A stretch of 64,000 bases of DNA from Tepidimonas taiwanensis (lineage in GTDB: Bacteria > Pseudomonadota > Gammaproteobacteria > Burkholderiales > Burkholderiaceae_C), in the NCBI RefSeq assembly GCF_020162115.1, contig NZ_CP083911.1, forward strand, positions 992,001-1,056,000, given 5' to 3'. This document shows positions 35,503-43,983 of the stretch, in pieces. Positions within the stretch are counted from its first letter, which is position 1, and each line of letters starts with the position of its first letter. The notes under the pieces were generated by a model. The model saw nothing but the letters and a program-made list of their open reading frames with translations. It ran no database searches and was not told the DNA's origin. The position numbers and the translations under genes were made by a program.

Positions 35503-36327
35503 ATGAATGCCCCACTCCTCCCTGTGCTGGCCACTGCGGCCGAGGACGCGACGATGTCGGTGACGCCTCGAATCAACGATGTGGCGCTGTGTGCGCCGGG
35601 TGAGGTGCTACCGCTGGAGGAGCTGCGCGAGCGGGCGTGGGGCGAGTTGCTGCGGCAGCGCGCGGTGGCCGTGGGGCTGCTGCCGGCGCGCGGTGTGGCG
35701 ATCGCGCCTGCGCTCGACGCCGAGGCGCACGCCGCCATCGACGCCCTGCTGGAGCGCGAGGTGACCACGCCGGAGCCGGATGAGGCGGCGTGCCGCCGTC
35801 ATTACGAGGCCAACCGGCGCCGCTTCATCGAAGGCCAGGCACTGCACGTGCGCCACATCCTGTTTGCCGTGACCCCGCGGGTGGACGTGCACGCGCTGAC
35901 ACGCCGTGCCGAACAGGCGCTGCTGGAGCTGCTGCGACCGGACACGCCGCCCGGCCGCTTCGAGGAAATGGCCGCCGAGCTTTCCAACTGCCCCAGTGGG
36001 GCGCAGGGCGGGGATTTGGGCTGGATCGGTCCGGCGGACTGCGCGCCGGAGCTGGCCAATGAGCTGTTCTACCAGCACGACTCGGCCGTGGCGCTGGGTG
36101 TGCATCCGCGGCTCGTGCGCACGCGCTTCGGGTTGCACATCGTGCGGGTGATGGGGCGACGGCCGGGCAAACTGCTCCCGTTTGAGACCGTGCGCACGCG
36201 TATCGAGCGCGACCTCACGTTGCGCGCCCGTGCGGTGGCTCTGCGCCACTATCTGCAGCGCCTAGCGGCCGAGGCGCGGATCACGGGCATCGACCTTGGC
36301 GAAACGGGAAGCCTGCTGGTGCAATGA
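35503..36327 (+). CDS. parvulin-type peptidyl-prolyl isomerase in the nar operon
   Basis: 274 aa. N-terminal helical part (about 1-130) then a rotamase domain: EGQALHVRHILFAV, MAAELSNCPSGAQGGDLGWIG, and RTRFGLHIVRVMGRRPG. It is of the NifM/PpiC type. No signal peptide is evident, so it probably acts in the cytoplasm. The start ATG 35503 follows the narI stop by one base and the end overlaps the next gene (ATGA). The location suggests a role in folding of Nar subunits. A parvulin gene after narI is common in betaproteobacteria. Confidence 0.88.
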   Translation: MNAPLLPVLATAAEDATMSVTPRINDVALCAPGEVLPLEELRERAWGELLRQRAVAVGLLPARGVAIAPALDAEAHAAIDALLEREVTTPEPDEAACRRHYEANRRRFIEGQALHVRHILFAVTPRVDVHALTRRAEQALLELLRPDTPPGRFEEMAAELSNCPSGAQGGDLGWIGPADCAPELANELFYQHDSAVALGVHPRLVRTRFGLHIVRVMGRRPGKLLPFETVRTRIERDLTLRARAVALRHYLQRLAAEARITGIDLGETGSLLVQ

Positions 36328-37592
36328 ACGCTGGTGCAAGGAAGGACGGTACCGTGGAGCCGAACAACGCCGCTGGCGCCGTTTTGAGCATACCAACGCA
36401 GAGCCAGGCGTGGCTTGCGCAGAGTGGATTGCGCCCGCTGCGTTTGGCGGGCCGGACGTTGCTGCCCATCGTGCAGGGGGGCATGGGGGTCGGCATTTCG
36501 GCCGGTGGGCTGGCGGGTACCGTGGCGGCCTGGGGGGGCGTGGGGACGATTTCCTCGGTGGACCTGCGACGGCTGCACCCGGATCTGATGGAGCGCACGG
36601 CCCATCTGGAAAAAGCGCCGGACGCGCGCGAGCGCATCGATGCGGCCAACTGCGAGGCGCTCGACCGGGAAATCCGTCGCGCGCGTGCGCTATCGGGGGG
36701 GCACGGTCTGATCGCGGTCAACGTGATGCGGGCCCTGTCGGCCTACGCCGACTACGTGCGGCAGTCCTTGGCCAGCGGGGTGGACGCCATCGTCGTGGGG
36801 GCCGGGTTGCCGCTGGACTTGCCGGAACTCGCGCAGGAGCATCCACACGTCGCGTTGATCCCGATTCTGTCCGACGCGCGGGGGGTTCAGGTGGTCGTGC
36901 GGCGCTGGATGAAGCGGGGGCGACTGCCGGACGCGATCGTACTGGAGCATCCGCGGTTGGCCGGCGGCCATCTGGGTGCGGCGCGTGTGGCCGATCTGTC
37001 GGATCGGCGCTTTGATTTCGATGTCGCGGTACCCGAAGTGCAGGCCTTTTTGGCGCGCGAGGGCATCGAGCGCGAGATTCCGCTCATCGTGGCGGGGGGG
37101 ATCGCCACCCATGCCGACGTGCAGCGGATGCAGGCCTTGGGCGCAGCAGCGGTGCAGCTCGGCACGGCGTTCGCCGTGACGGTGGAGTCGGACGCGGCCG
37201 AAGCGTTCAAGCAGGTCCTGGCGCGCGCCCGACCCGACGATCTGGTGGAGTTCACGAGCGTGGCGGGGTTGCCGGCGCGCGCGGTGCGTACGCCCTGGCT
37301 GGACAAATATCTGCGGCTGGAAGCGCGCATGCAGGCCATGGCGCATCCCAAGCGGCGCTGCAACATGGGGTTCGACTGTCTGGCCAAGTGTGGTCTGCGC
37401 GACGGCGTGCCGGAGATGGGCCAGTTCTGCATTGACCAGCAGCTGGGTCACGCGCTGGAAGGCGACCAGCAGCGCGGGTTGTTTTTCCGCGGCGCGGGGC
37501 GGCTGCCCTTCGGCGAGGCGATCCGCCCCGTGCAGGATCTGTTGCGCTGGTTGCTGGGGCAGCCGGTGAACGGGGCCGTGCTCGGCGCGTGA
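36324..37592 (+). CDS. nitronate monooxygenase-like flavoprotein
   Basis: 422 aa. TIM-barrel FMN protein of the 2-nitropropane dioxygenase/nitronate monooxygenase family: PIVQGGMGVGISAGGLAG near the start, DAIVVGAGLPLDLPELA, and the FMN-phosphate region IVAGGIATHADVQRMQALGA followed by VQLGTAFAVT. After the barrel there is a Cys-rich patch (RRCNMGFDCLAKCGLRDG, then QFCIDQQLG), which small family members do not have. It might bind a metal or cluster. It is coupled to the parvulin gene by ATGA. The physiological substrate is unknown; a nitro compound or a reductase role under nitrate respiration is possible. Confidence 0.82.
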   Translation: MNAGARKDGTVEPNNAAGAVLSIPTQSQAWLAQSGLRPLRLAGRTLLPIVQGGMGVGISAGGLAGTVAAWGGVGTISSVDLRRLHPDLMERTAHLEKAPDARERIDAANCEALDREIRRARALSGGHGLIAVNVMRALSAYADYVRQSLASGVDAIVVGAGLPLDLPELAQEHPHVALIPILSDARGVQVVVRRWMKRGRLPDAIVLEHPRLAGGHLGAARVADLSDRRFDFDVAVPEVQAFLAREGIEREIPLIVAGGIATHADVQRMQALGAAAVQLGTAFAVTVESDAAEAFKQVLARARPDDLVEFTSVAGLPARAVRTPWLDKYLRLEARMQAMAHPKRRCNMGFDCLAKCGLRDGVPEMGQFCIDQQLGHALEGDQQRGLFFRGAGRLPFGEAIRPVQDLLRWLLGQPVNGAVLGA

Positions 37593-37608
37593 GGCCTGGG
37601 GTACACGC

Positions 37609-38916
37609 ATGGACCCACGGGCGATACGCATTCCGCTGCGCACGGGAGCGGCACCTCCGCCCGCGCCTCCGTCGGATGCGTCATGGCGCTGGAGCACGCT
37701 GTTGTGGGCTCCGCACCGGCTGGGTTTTGCAGCGGCTCATGCGGTGTTGCTCGCGGCGACGCTGTGGTGGGTGTGGGTGTTGACGCTGCGCGTGTGGCCG
37801 TGGGCGGTCCCCGCCTGGCACCTGCCCCCCACCGTCGGACACGCGGCCATCATGGTGATGGGGTTCATGCCGCTGTTTGTGGTGGGCTTTCAGTTTACCG
37901 CGGGGCCGAAATGGCTGGGTATGCCCCCACCGGAGGCGCATACGTTGCTGGCCCCGGTCGTGTGGCAGGTGGCGGGTTGGGCGATGTGGCTCGTGGGCAC
38001 CCATCTGGCGCTGGTGTGGGCGGTCTGTGGACTGCTGCTGGTGGCCGCGGGTCAGGCGTGGATCACGGCGCGCTTTACCGCGCTGGTTTGGCGCAGTCCG
38101 GCGTCCGACCGGTGGCACGCTGGCATCATCGCGGTGGCGGGGTGGTCGGGGGTGATCCACCTGCTCGGGCTGGCGCTCGCGCTTGTATCGGATGCGGTGC
38201 CGCTGGCGCTGGTATGGGTGCGCTCGGCCCTGTGGCTGTCTGTGTTGCCCATTTTTGCCGCTGCGTTGCATCGGCTGGTGCCGTTTTTTACGTCCAACGT
38301 CCTGCCGATGGTGGAAGTGTGGCGGCCGTGGTGGGTGCTGATCGTGCTGTTGCTCGCCGCCGGCGTCGAGGCGGGCCTCGATTGGGGACATGCCCTGACG
38401 ACCGACACCGCCCCGCGTGCGCTGATGTTGGCCAGGGGTCTGTTCGAGCTGGTCGTCGGTGCCATCGTGATCTGGCTCGCCCTGGTGTGGGGGTTGGTGC
38501 AGGCGATGAGCATCCGGCTGCTGGCGATGCTGCATCTCGGCGTGTTGTGGCTCGGGTTGGCGTTTTGCTTGCTCGGGGCGACGCAGCTGCTGGGCTTGCG
38601 CACGGGCGTGCCGGTGCTGGGGCTGGGGGCCTGGCACGCGCTGACGATGGGATTTTTCGGGTCGATTCTCTACGCGATGGTGACGCGCGTATCGTGTGGC
38701 CACGGCGGCCGCAAGCTGTTGGCCGACGAGGCGACGTGGTGGGGGTTCTGGATCCTGCAGCTCGCCGTGGTGTTGCGGGTGGGCAGTGCCCTTTGGCCGG
38801 TGGAGTCGGTGGGGGTGTGGGTCGCCGCCCTGCTGTGGACGGCTGCTGTGCTACCGTGGTCGGCGCGCCTGCTGTCGTGGTATGGGCGGCCGCGACCGGA
38901 CGGTAGACCGGGCTGA
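37609..38916 (+). CDS. nnrS: NnrS family membrane protein
   Basis: 435 aa with about twelve predicted helices. NnrS proteins are haem- and copper-containing membrane proteins linked to nitric-oxide stress tolerance. Family motifs include APHRLGFAAAH, GHAAIMVMGFMPLFVVGFQFTAGPKWL, LHRLVPFFTSNVLP, and WHALTMGFFGSILYAMVTRVSCGHGGR. Located 16 bp after the flavoprotein gene. Position in the nar cluster with ric and nsrR further on fits defence against NO from nitrite. Confidence 0.9.
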   Translation: MDPRAIRIPLRTGAAPPPAPPSDASWRWSTLLWAPHRLGFAAAHAVLLAATLWWVWVLTLRVWPWAVPAWHLPPTVGHAAIMVMGFMPLFVVGFQFTAGPKWLGMPPPEAHTLLAPVVWQVAGWAMWLVGTHLALVWAVCGLLLVAAGQAWITARFTALVWRSPASDRWHAGIIAVAGWSGVIHLLGLALALVSDAVPLALVWVRSALWLSVLPIFAAALHRLVPFFTSNVLPMVEVWRPWWVLIVLLLAAGVEAGLDWGHALTTDTAPRALMLARGLFELVVGAIVIWLALVWGLVQAMSIRLLAMLHLGVLWLGLAFCLLGATQLLGLRTGVPVLGLGAWHALTMGFFGSILYAMVTRVSCGHGGRKLLADEATWWGFWILQLAVVLRVGSALWPVESVGVWVAALLWTAAVLPWSARLLSWYGRPRPDGRPG

Positions 38917-38937
38917 GCGTGGGAAAGGCTGAATAGT

Positions 38938-39573
38938 ATGTGTGACACGTCTGTGGGCGATCCTTGGCGCGAGGAGTCGGCGGCCTGGGCCTTGCAATGG
39001 GTCCAGCAGCGCCAGACCGTGCTGCCCAAGCGTTTGACCGCGCCCGGACCCGATGCACGGCAATGCGAGGCGTTGCTGCAGGCGGCAGCGGCCGCTCCGG
39101 ATCACGAACGGCTGCTGCCATGGCGTTTGATCGCTGTGCCGCCATGTGCGCGCGCCGCGCTGGGCGAAGTGTTTGCGCAGGCGCTGCGCGAGCGGGATCC
39201 AACCGCCACCGCCGAGCAGCAGGCGCAGGCGCGTGAAAAGGCCGCGCGCGCTCCCCTGCTATGGCTGCTGGTGGTCGATGGACGGCCGCACGAGGATGTG
39301 CCCGTGCGCGAGCGGCTTATCAGCGCGGGTTGCGCGGTGCAAAACGTCATGCTGGTGGCCACGGCGATGGGGTATGGTTCGGCGCTGACCAGCGGCAAGG
39401 CGCTGGACTCGGCGGTGTTGCGTCGCGCGTTTGCTCTGTCCGACACCGACATCCCGGTGTGTTTTCTGAGCATAGGAACCGTGAGACAGGCCAAAACCCC
39501 GCGTGAGCGGCCACAGCCGGCGGCCTTCTTTTCGGTGTGGACGCCGCCAGCGGCGACTGGGGTGTCGGCATGA
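38938..39573 (+). CDS. nitroreductase family protein
   Basis: 211 aa. FMN-dependent nitroreductase fold: PDARQCEALLQAAAAAPDHERLLPWR at the FMN site, GCAVQNVMLVATAMGYGSALTSGKAL in the middle, and CFLSIGTVRQAK near the end. Substrate unknown. Co-oriented with nnrS (21 bp) and overlapping the hemerythrin gene by ATGA, so part of the same operon. Confidence 0.82.
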   Translation: MCDTSVGDPWREESAAWALQWVQQRQTVLPKRLTAPGPDARQCEALLQAAAAAPDHERLLPWRLIAVPPCARAALGEVFAQALRERDPTATAEQQAQAREKAARAPLLWLLVVDGRPHEDVPVRERLISAGCAVQNVMLVATAMGYGSALTSGKALDSAVLRRAFALSDTDIPVCFLSIGTVRQAKTPRERPQPAAFFSVWTPPAATGVSA

Positions 39574-40181
39574 TCGCGTTGAGTGACCCCGCGGCTCCCC
39601 AGGCCGACCACGATGCCCCGTTTGAGTGGCTGCGCGCGTGCCACGACCGGGTGGAGCGCATGGCCCATCTGCTGCAGCGCCTGCAGGTGCATCTGCAGCA
39701 GCGCGCCGCGGTCGATCGCCAGGCGAAGGAGGCTGCACAGCAGGTACAGCGCTACTTCGACTTGGCGGCGCCTCTGCACCACGAAGATGAGGAGAGGCAT
39801 GTGTTTCCGCGGCTGCTCGCCGGTGTAGACGCCGCACTGTTGGCGGCGGTGACGCGCCTACAGGCCGATCACGTGGCGATGGCGGCGGATTGGCCGGCGG
39901 TGCGGGCATGGTTGCAGCGCGTGGTGGACGCTCCCTTGGGCGCGCAGTGGAAGACATCGGCTGACGAGGCGGTGCTGCTGCAACGTTTTGCCGAGCGCTA
40001 CGAGGCTCACATCGCCCTGGAGGAACAAACGGTGTTTCCGGCAGCGCAGGCATGCATGGACGACGCGGCGCTGCGCGCGATGGGCGACGACATGATGCGG
40101 CGGCGCGCAATCGGTGGTGCCGCGTCGCCTCAGGCGAGACCGATTGACGCGGCCAGCGCCTCCACGCGCGCGCGCACCTGA
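39570..40181 (+). CDS. hemerythrin domain protein
   Basis: 203 aa. Four-helix bundle with di-iron ligand pattern: HDRVERMAHLL, HHEDEERHVFPRL, QADHVAMAADW, and EAHIALEEQTVFPAAQ. This matches HHE/hemerythrin proteins that bind O2 or NO or protect iron-sulfur enzymes. The start ATG 39570 overlaps the nitroreductase stop; a longer in-frame start at 39537 is less likely. The C-terminal 17 codons overlap the convergent ubiD gene. Last gene of the nar-nnrS plus-strand unit. Confidence 0.85.
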   Translation: MIALSDPAAPQADHDAPFEWLRACHDRVERMAHLLQRLQVHLQQRAAVDRQAKEAAQQVQRYFDLAAPLHHEDEERHVFPRLLAGVDAALLAAVTRLQADHVAMAADWPAVRAWLQRVVDAPLGAQWKTSADEAVLLQRFAERYEAHIALEEQTVFPAAQACMDDAALRAMGDDMMRRRAIGGAASPQARPIDAASASTRART

Positions 40182-41623
40182 GGGTCGGGGGTGATCTCGG
40201 GGGCCGAGCGGCGAGCGGCCTCGTCTGGCCATTTGCGCGTTGCGTCCAGCCCGAGTTTGCCGCCCAGCGCCGGGCTGGGCGCGGCGAAGTCGAGTTCGTC
40301 GATGGGGGTGCGTTCGATCAACCAGCTGTCGCGCACGGGGTCGGCCCGGGTGCTGATAGCCCACAGGACGTCGTCGATGTTGCGGATATCGATATCGTCG
40401 TCCACGACGACGATCATCTTGGTGTAGAGGAACTGGCGCAGCAGGCTCCACAGGCCCATCATCACGCGTTTGGCGTGCCCGGGATACTGCTTGCGGATGG
40501 CGACGATGGCGATGCGGTAGCTGCAGGCGGCGGGGGGCAGGTAGCAGTCCGCCACTTCCGGAAGTTGTTGCTGCAGCAGCGGCACGAACAGCTCGTTGAG
40601 GGTACCGCCCAGAACCGATGGCTCGTCCGGCGGACGGCCGGTGTGGGTGCTCAAATAGATCGGATCGTCCCGGTGTGTCAGTGCGGACAGGGTCAGCACC
40701 GGGAACTCGGCGGCCTCGTTCACATAGCCCGTGTGGTCACCAAACGGACCTTCCAGCGCGTGTTCCCATCCGCTGGGGTGCGAAGGTTTGGGGTGGATCC
40801 AGCCTTCTAGCACCAGCTCGGCGCGCGCGGGTACCCACAGCGGTACCGTGCGCGCGCGCACCACCTCGCTGCGCGCGCCGCGCAGCACGCCGGCGAACTG
40901 GAATTCCGACAGCGTGTCCGGAATGGGCATGACCGCCGCGAGCATCGTGGCCGGGTCGGCCCCGATCGCGATGGCCACGGGGAACGGTTCACCCGGATGA
41001 CGTTGGCGGTGATCGGCGAAATCCAGCGCGCCGCCCCGGTGTGGCAGCCACCGCACGATAACGCGCCGGCGATCGATCACCTGAACACGGTAGACGCCGA
41101 TGTTGTGGCGCGGATGCCGGGGTCCACGTGTGATGACCAAACCCCACGTGATGAGCGGTCCGGCGTCGCCGGGCCAGCAGGTGCATACCGGCCAGCGTTC
41201 GAGATCGATGCCCTCGTCGAGCCAGATCTGATCATGCACGGGGCCGCTGCGGACAACCTTGGGGCGCATGTGCCAGGCGGCACCGGCCAAGGGGCGCAAC
41301 TGGGCCAGATCCTGCCACCCATGCGGCACGGGTGGTTCACGCAACTGGGCGAGCTGGCGGCCCAAGGCACGCAACCCCTCGACGCCCTGCACCCCCAGGG
41401 CCCGTTCGATGCGCCTGCGGGTGCCGAATAGATTCGTCAGCAGCGGTATGTCGCAGCCCTGGGGGCGACGCAGCAGCAGGGCCGGACCGTGGCGGCGCAG
41501 CACGAGATCGGCCAGTGCCGAGACTTCGAGGTGCGGCGATACGGGGGCGTCGACGGTGCGTAAGTCACCGTCGTCGCGCAGTGCGCGCAGGAAGACCCGC
41601 AGGTCGTCGAATGTGTCCGTCAT
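40130..41623 (-). CDS. ubiD: UbiD-family decarboxylase (4-hydroxy-3-polyprenylbenzoate decarboxylase)
   Basis: 497 aa. Prenylated-FMN-dependent decarboxylase of ubiquinone synthesis. Typical parts are NLFGTRRRIERALG, WGLVITRGP, NIGVYRVQVIDRRRVIVRWLPHRGG, the Glu region LEGPFGDHTGYVNEAAEFPV, and MIVVVDDDIDIRNIDDVLWA. The ATG at 41623 overlaps the ubiX stop (ATGA); the longer open frame upstream is ubiX in another frame. It sits at the end of an operon with ubiUVT, so it probably serves the anaerobic route, although a second general ubiD could exist elsewhere. Confidence 0.92.
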   Translation of the reverse strand: MTDTFDDLRVFLRALRDDGDLRTVDAPVSPHLEVSALADLVLRRHGPALLLRRPQGCDIPLLTNLFGTRRRIERALGVQGVEGLRALGRQLAQLREPPVPHGWQDLAQLRPLAGAAWHMRPKVVRSGPVHDQIWLDEGIDLERWPVCTCWPGDAGPLITWGLVITRGPRHPRHNIGVYRVQVIDRRRVIVRWLPHRGGALDFADHRQRHPGEPFPVAIAIGADPATMLAAVMPIPDTLSEFQFAGVLRGARSEVVRARTVPLWVPARAELVLEGWIHPKPSHPSGWEHALEGPFGDHTGYVNEAAEFPVLTLSALTHRDDPIYLSTHTGRPPDEPSVLGGTLNELFVPLLQQQLPEVADCYLPPAACSYRIAIVAIRKQYPGHAKRVMMGLWSLLRQFLYTKMIVVVDDDIDIRNIDDVLWAISTRADPVRDSWLIERTPIDELDFAAPSPALGGKLGLDATRKWPDEAARRSAPEITPDPQVRARVEALAASIGLA

Positions 41624-42192
41624 GCCCGCGCATCCTGGGGGTTCCAGCGCTGCACGTCGGTGTCCGCCGCGTCGAGCAGATCGAGCCAGCGATCGACGGT
41701 GCGATCGACGAGTTCCTCCACGGTGCGCACGCGCCAATACAGCGCGGGCATGGGGGGGCTGACGATGGCACCCATTTCCGTCAGGGTCAGCATGTGTCGC
41801 AAGTGCAGCGCGTGCAGGGGGGTTTCCCGCGGGGCCAGCAACAGGCGTCGGCGTTCCTTGAGCATGACATCGGCGGCACGGGTGACCAGGTTGTCTGCCA
41901 GTCCACAGGCGATGGCGGCCAGGGTGCGCATGGAGCACGGCGTGATCGCCATCGCGGCAAACCGTGCCGAGCCGCTGGCGGGGGCGGCACCAATGTCGTC
42001 GATCCCATGCCAGACGTGCGCGTGCGGGCGCAGATCATCGGGCGTGAGATCGAGTTCATGGCGCAGGGTCCGTTCGCCCGCGTGCGACAGGGCTGCGTGT
42101 ACCTCCGCCACGCCGCTGCCGTGCAGGCGCTGCAACAAACGTACCCCGTAGAGGGCGCCGCTGGCCCCGGTAATCGCGACGAAGATGCGCAC
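41620..42192 (-). CDS. ubiX: flavin prenyltransferase UbiX
   Basis: 190 aa flavoprotein that makes prenylated FMN, the cofactor of UbiD. Motifs are the FMN-binding IFVAITGASGALYGVRLL, PCSMRTLAAIACGLADNLVTRAADVMLKERR, and RRLLLAPRETPLHALHLRHML with the C-terminal MGAIVSPPMPALY. The start is a GTG at 42192 (VRIFVAITG). It lies 4 bp after the DGC gene and overlaps ubiD by ATGA. Confidence 0.93.
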   Translation of the reverse strand: MRIFVAITGASGALYGVRLLQRLHGSGVAEVHAALSHAGERTLRHELDLTPDDLRPHAHVWHGIDDIGAAPASGSARFAAMAITPCSMRTLAAIACGLADNLVTRAADVMLKERRRLLLAPRETPLHALHLRHMLTLTEMGAIVSPPMPALYWRVRTVEELVDRTVDRWLDLLDAADTDVQRWNPQDARA

Positions 42193-42196
42193 GGCC

Positions 42197-42574
42197 TTAC
42201 ACCGCGACCGTGGCGTGCTGCTGCCACGCTGCGCGCACGAGGCGGAGCACGCGTTCGACCGCCTCGGGATCGGCATCCTCGTGGGTGCGCTTGCGCACAC
42301 CGTACTCGTGCAGGCGGTGGTGCTGAGTCGGGGTGACACCATGGCGCTTGAGGCAGTGCGCGACGCAGCACAGTGGGCATCCATCCAGGGCGATGATGGG
42401 ACGTCCGCTGGTGGCGACCCGCACGAGCTGCGGCACGTCACCACCGACGCCGGAGATACATGACATTTCGGCAACGCCTTCGCGGTCGAGGCGCAGTGCG
42501 ACCTGATTGGCGGTCTGGGCCGCGCTGGAGCAGCCCGAGCATGCGTAGACAATAGGAACAGTTGTGTCGCTCAT
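42197..42574 (-). CDS. DGC-domain putative zinc/metal-binding protein
   Basis: 125 aa. Cys-rich small protein with the DGC-family pattern: YACSGCSSAAQTANQVALRL at the N-terminus, MSCISGVGGDVPQLVR in the middle, and the defining ALDGCPLCCVAHCLKRHG. At least seven cysteines are placed to bind metal or a cluster. Start ATG 42574 overlaps the ubiT stop (ATGA); the longer frame to 42640 lies within ubiT. The family has no settled biochemical role. Placement between ubiT and ubiX hints at a part in anaerobic ubiquinone synthesis (inference). Confidence 0.8.
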   Translation of the reverse strand: MSDTTVPIVYACSGCSSAAQTANQVALRLDREGVAEMSCISGVGGDVPQLVRVATSGRPIIALDGCPLCCVAHCLKRHGVTPTQHHRLHEYGVRKRTHEDADPEAVERVLRLVRAAWQQHATVAV

Positions 42575-43056
42575 GGTGTGTTGAGAAGATGGCGCGCCAG
42601 CCACTGGCGCACGGGCGCAGGCAGCGCGGGACTCAGCCACGCGTCCGCGGGCAATGCATCGAGCGTGTTCTTGACATGCAATCCCAGTTCGGTGTCACCT
42701 TCGATGCACAGCCGACGCGCAAAAAACAGGGTGTCAGGGTCCTCGCGCCGCAGCAGCAATCGACCGAAGTCCCAGGCGCTGGCGCGAATCACGAGTTCGC
42801 ACGACTGCCCCGCGGCAGCGGGGCGAAAGGCCCCTTGTTGCCATACGACGTCGAGTCGCAGGCCCGCGTCGTACACTTCCACACGCAGGGTGCGACCGTC
42901 GATGGCCGGGATCACGTCTTCGGCCAGATGCGGGCGTACCACCTGGTTGAGCACGAGCGCGAGCAAGCGGCTGGGTGGCCACATGGGCAGACGCCCGACC
43001 AGGCGCGCGACCCAGGGGGGCAGCGTCAGCGTGCGGGCGAGATCAAGCGATCGCAT
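42571..43056 (-). CDS. ubiT: anaerobic ubiquinone biosynthesis accessory factor UbiT (SCP2 domain)
   Basis: 161 aa SCP2 lipid-binding protein needed for O2-independent ubiquinone synthesis. Start at ATG 43056 (MRSLDLARTLTLPPW). SCP2-type elements are LVLNQVVRPHLAEDVIPAIDGRTLRVEV and CELVIRASAWDFGRLLLRREDPDTLFFARRLCIEGDTELGLHVKNTLDALP. It overlaps the 3' end of ubiV by 14 bp and the DGC gene by ATGA. The order U-V-T identifies it firmly. Confidence 0.92.
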   Translation of the reverse strand: MRSLDLARTLTLPPWVARLVGRLPMWPPSRLLALVLNQVVRPHLAEDVIPAIDGRTLRVEVYDAGLRLDVVWQQGAFRPAAAGQSCELVIRASAWDFGRLLLRREDPDTLFFARRLCIEGDTELGLHVKNTLDALPADAWLSPALPAPVRQWLARHLLNTP

Positions 43057-43978
43057 GTGCGGGCTCCACGTGATCTGGTTCGATGCGCAGCAGGCCCGCC
43101 TGATCGAACCAATAGCCGTTGCAATCGGCGCTGTCGAGCAGGGCCAGCAGCGCTGTGCGCGCCTTGGCAGGCTCCAGCGTGTGGCGTCGCACGGCGTCGA
43201 ACAGCTCGACGCATGCATCGAAATGCTGCGGCATCGGGGTCAGGCGCGCCACGTCGACGCGCAGCTCCTCCAGATCGGGCCAGGCGTCGAGCAGGTTGTG
43301 CACCGCGGCCGACTGGGTCTGTATGCCGTTGATCACGAGAAATTTGTCCGCCTCGCGCGTGCGCACGGTCAACCCCTGCGGGTGTTCGATGCAGCGGAAC
43401 TGGCAGTCGTCCTTGGGCAGGTCGTGATGGCGGGCGGTAAAGCAGCGCGCCGAAAAGGCCAAGGGCAGGCGACCGAAGGCGAGCACCTCCGTTTGCAATC
43501 CCGCCTGGCGGTGGCGTTGCAGATGCGCCAGCGCCGTTCGCCCCATTTCGGGCGACACCACCCAGCGCACCGCCCCCCAGGCATGCAGGCGCTGCAGCGT
43601 GGCTTCGTTATAGACGTTGAGGTGAGCACCGGCCACGAAGGGGCGCCGCCCGGCGGCGCATCCCAGTGCGCCGAGGTCGTTGACCTCCACCAGCCATTCG
43701 GGCTGCTGCACGGTGCGGCGCATCGCGGCGACATCGGCAGCGTGCTCCAACACCACGAGCGTGGACAGCACCACCTCCTTGCCGGCGTCACGCAGCAGGG
43801 TCGCCACGTCGAGCCAGTCGCTGGCGCGCAGTTCGTGCCGACGCGAGCACACCACCTCGCCCAGGTAGACGATGTCCACCGGGCTGTGGGCCAAGCGCTC
43901 GTAAAACGCGAAGACCGTCTCGCGCGGCCAGTAGTAGGGAATGGGGGCGACGGAGAGTCGCACCGTGGGTGTCGTCAT
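43043..43978 (-). CDS. ubiV: anaerobic ubiquinone hydroxylation protein UbiV (U32 peptidase-like)
   Basis: 311 aa. With UbiU forms the O2-independent hydroxylase, each carrying a [4Fe-4S] cluster. Cluster-ligand cysteines are visible in LGEVVCSRRHEL, and in ARCFTARHHDLP then CQFRCIEHPQG. ATG 43978 begins MTTPTVRLSVAPIPYYW. The gene starts 5 bp after ubiU and is overlapped by ubiT. Previously annotated U32 peptidase relatives lack these Cys. Confidence 0.94.
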   Translation of the reverse strand: MTTPTVRLSVAPIPYYWPRETVFAFYERLAHSPVDIVYLGEVVCSRRHELRASDWLDVATLLRDAGKEVVLSTLVVLEHAADVAAMRRTVQQPEWLVEVNDLGALGCAAGRRPFVAGAHLNVYNEATLQRLHAWGAVRWVVSPEMGRTALAHLQRHRQAGLQTEVLAFGRLPLAFSARCFTARHHDLPKDDCQFRCIEHPQGLTVRTREADKFLVINGIQTQSAAVHNLLDAWPDLEELRVDVARLTPMPQHFDACVELFDAVRRHTLEPAKARTALLALLDSADCNGYWFDQAGLLRIEPDHVEPAHAIA

Positions 43979-43983
43979 GCAGG

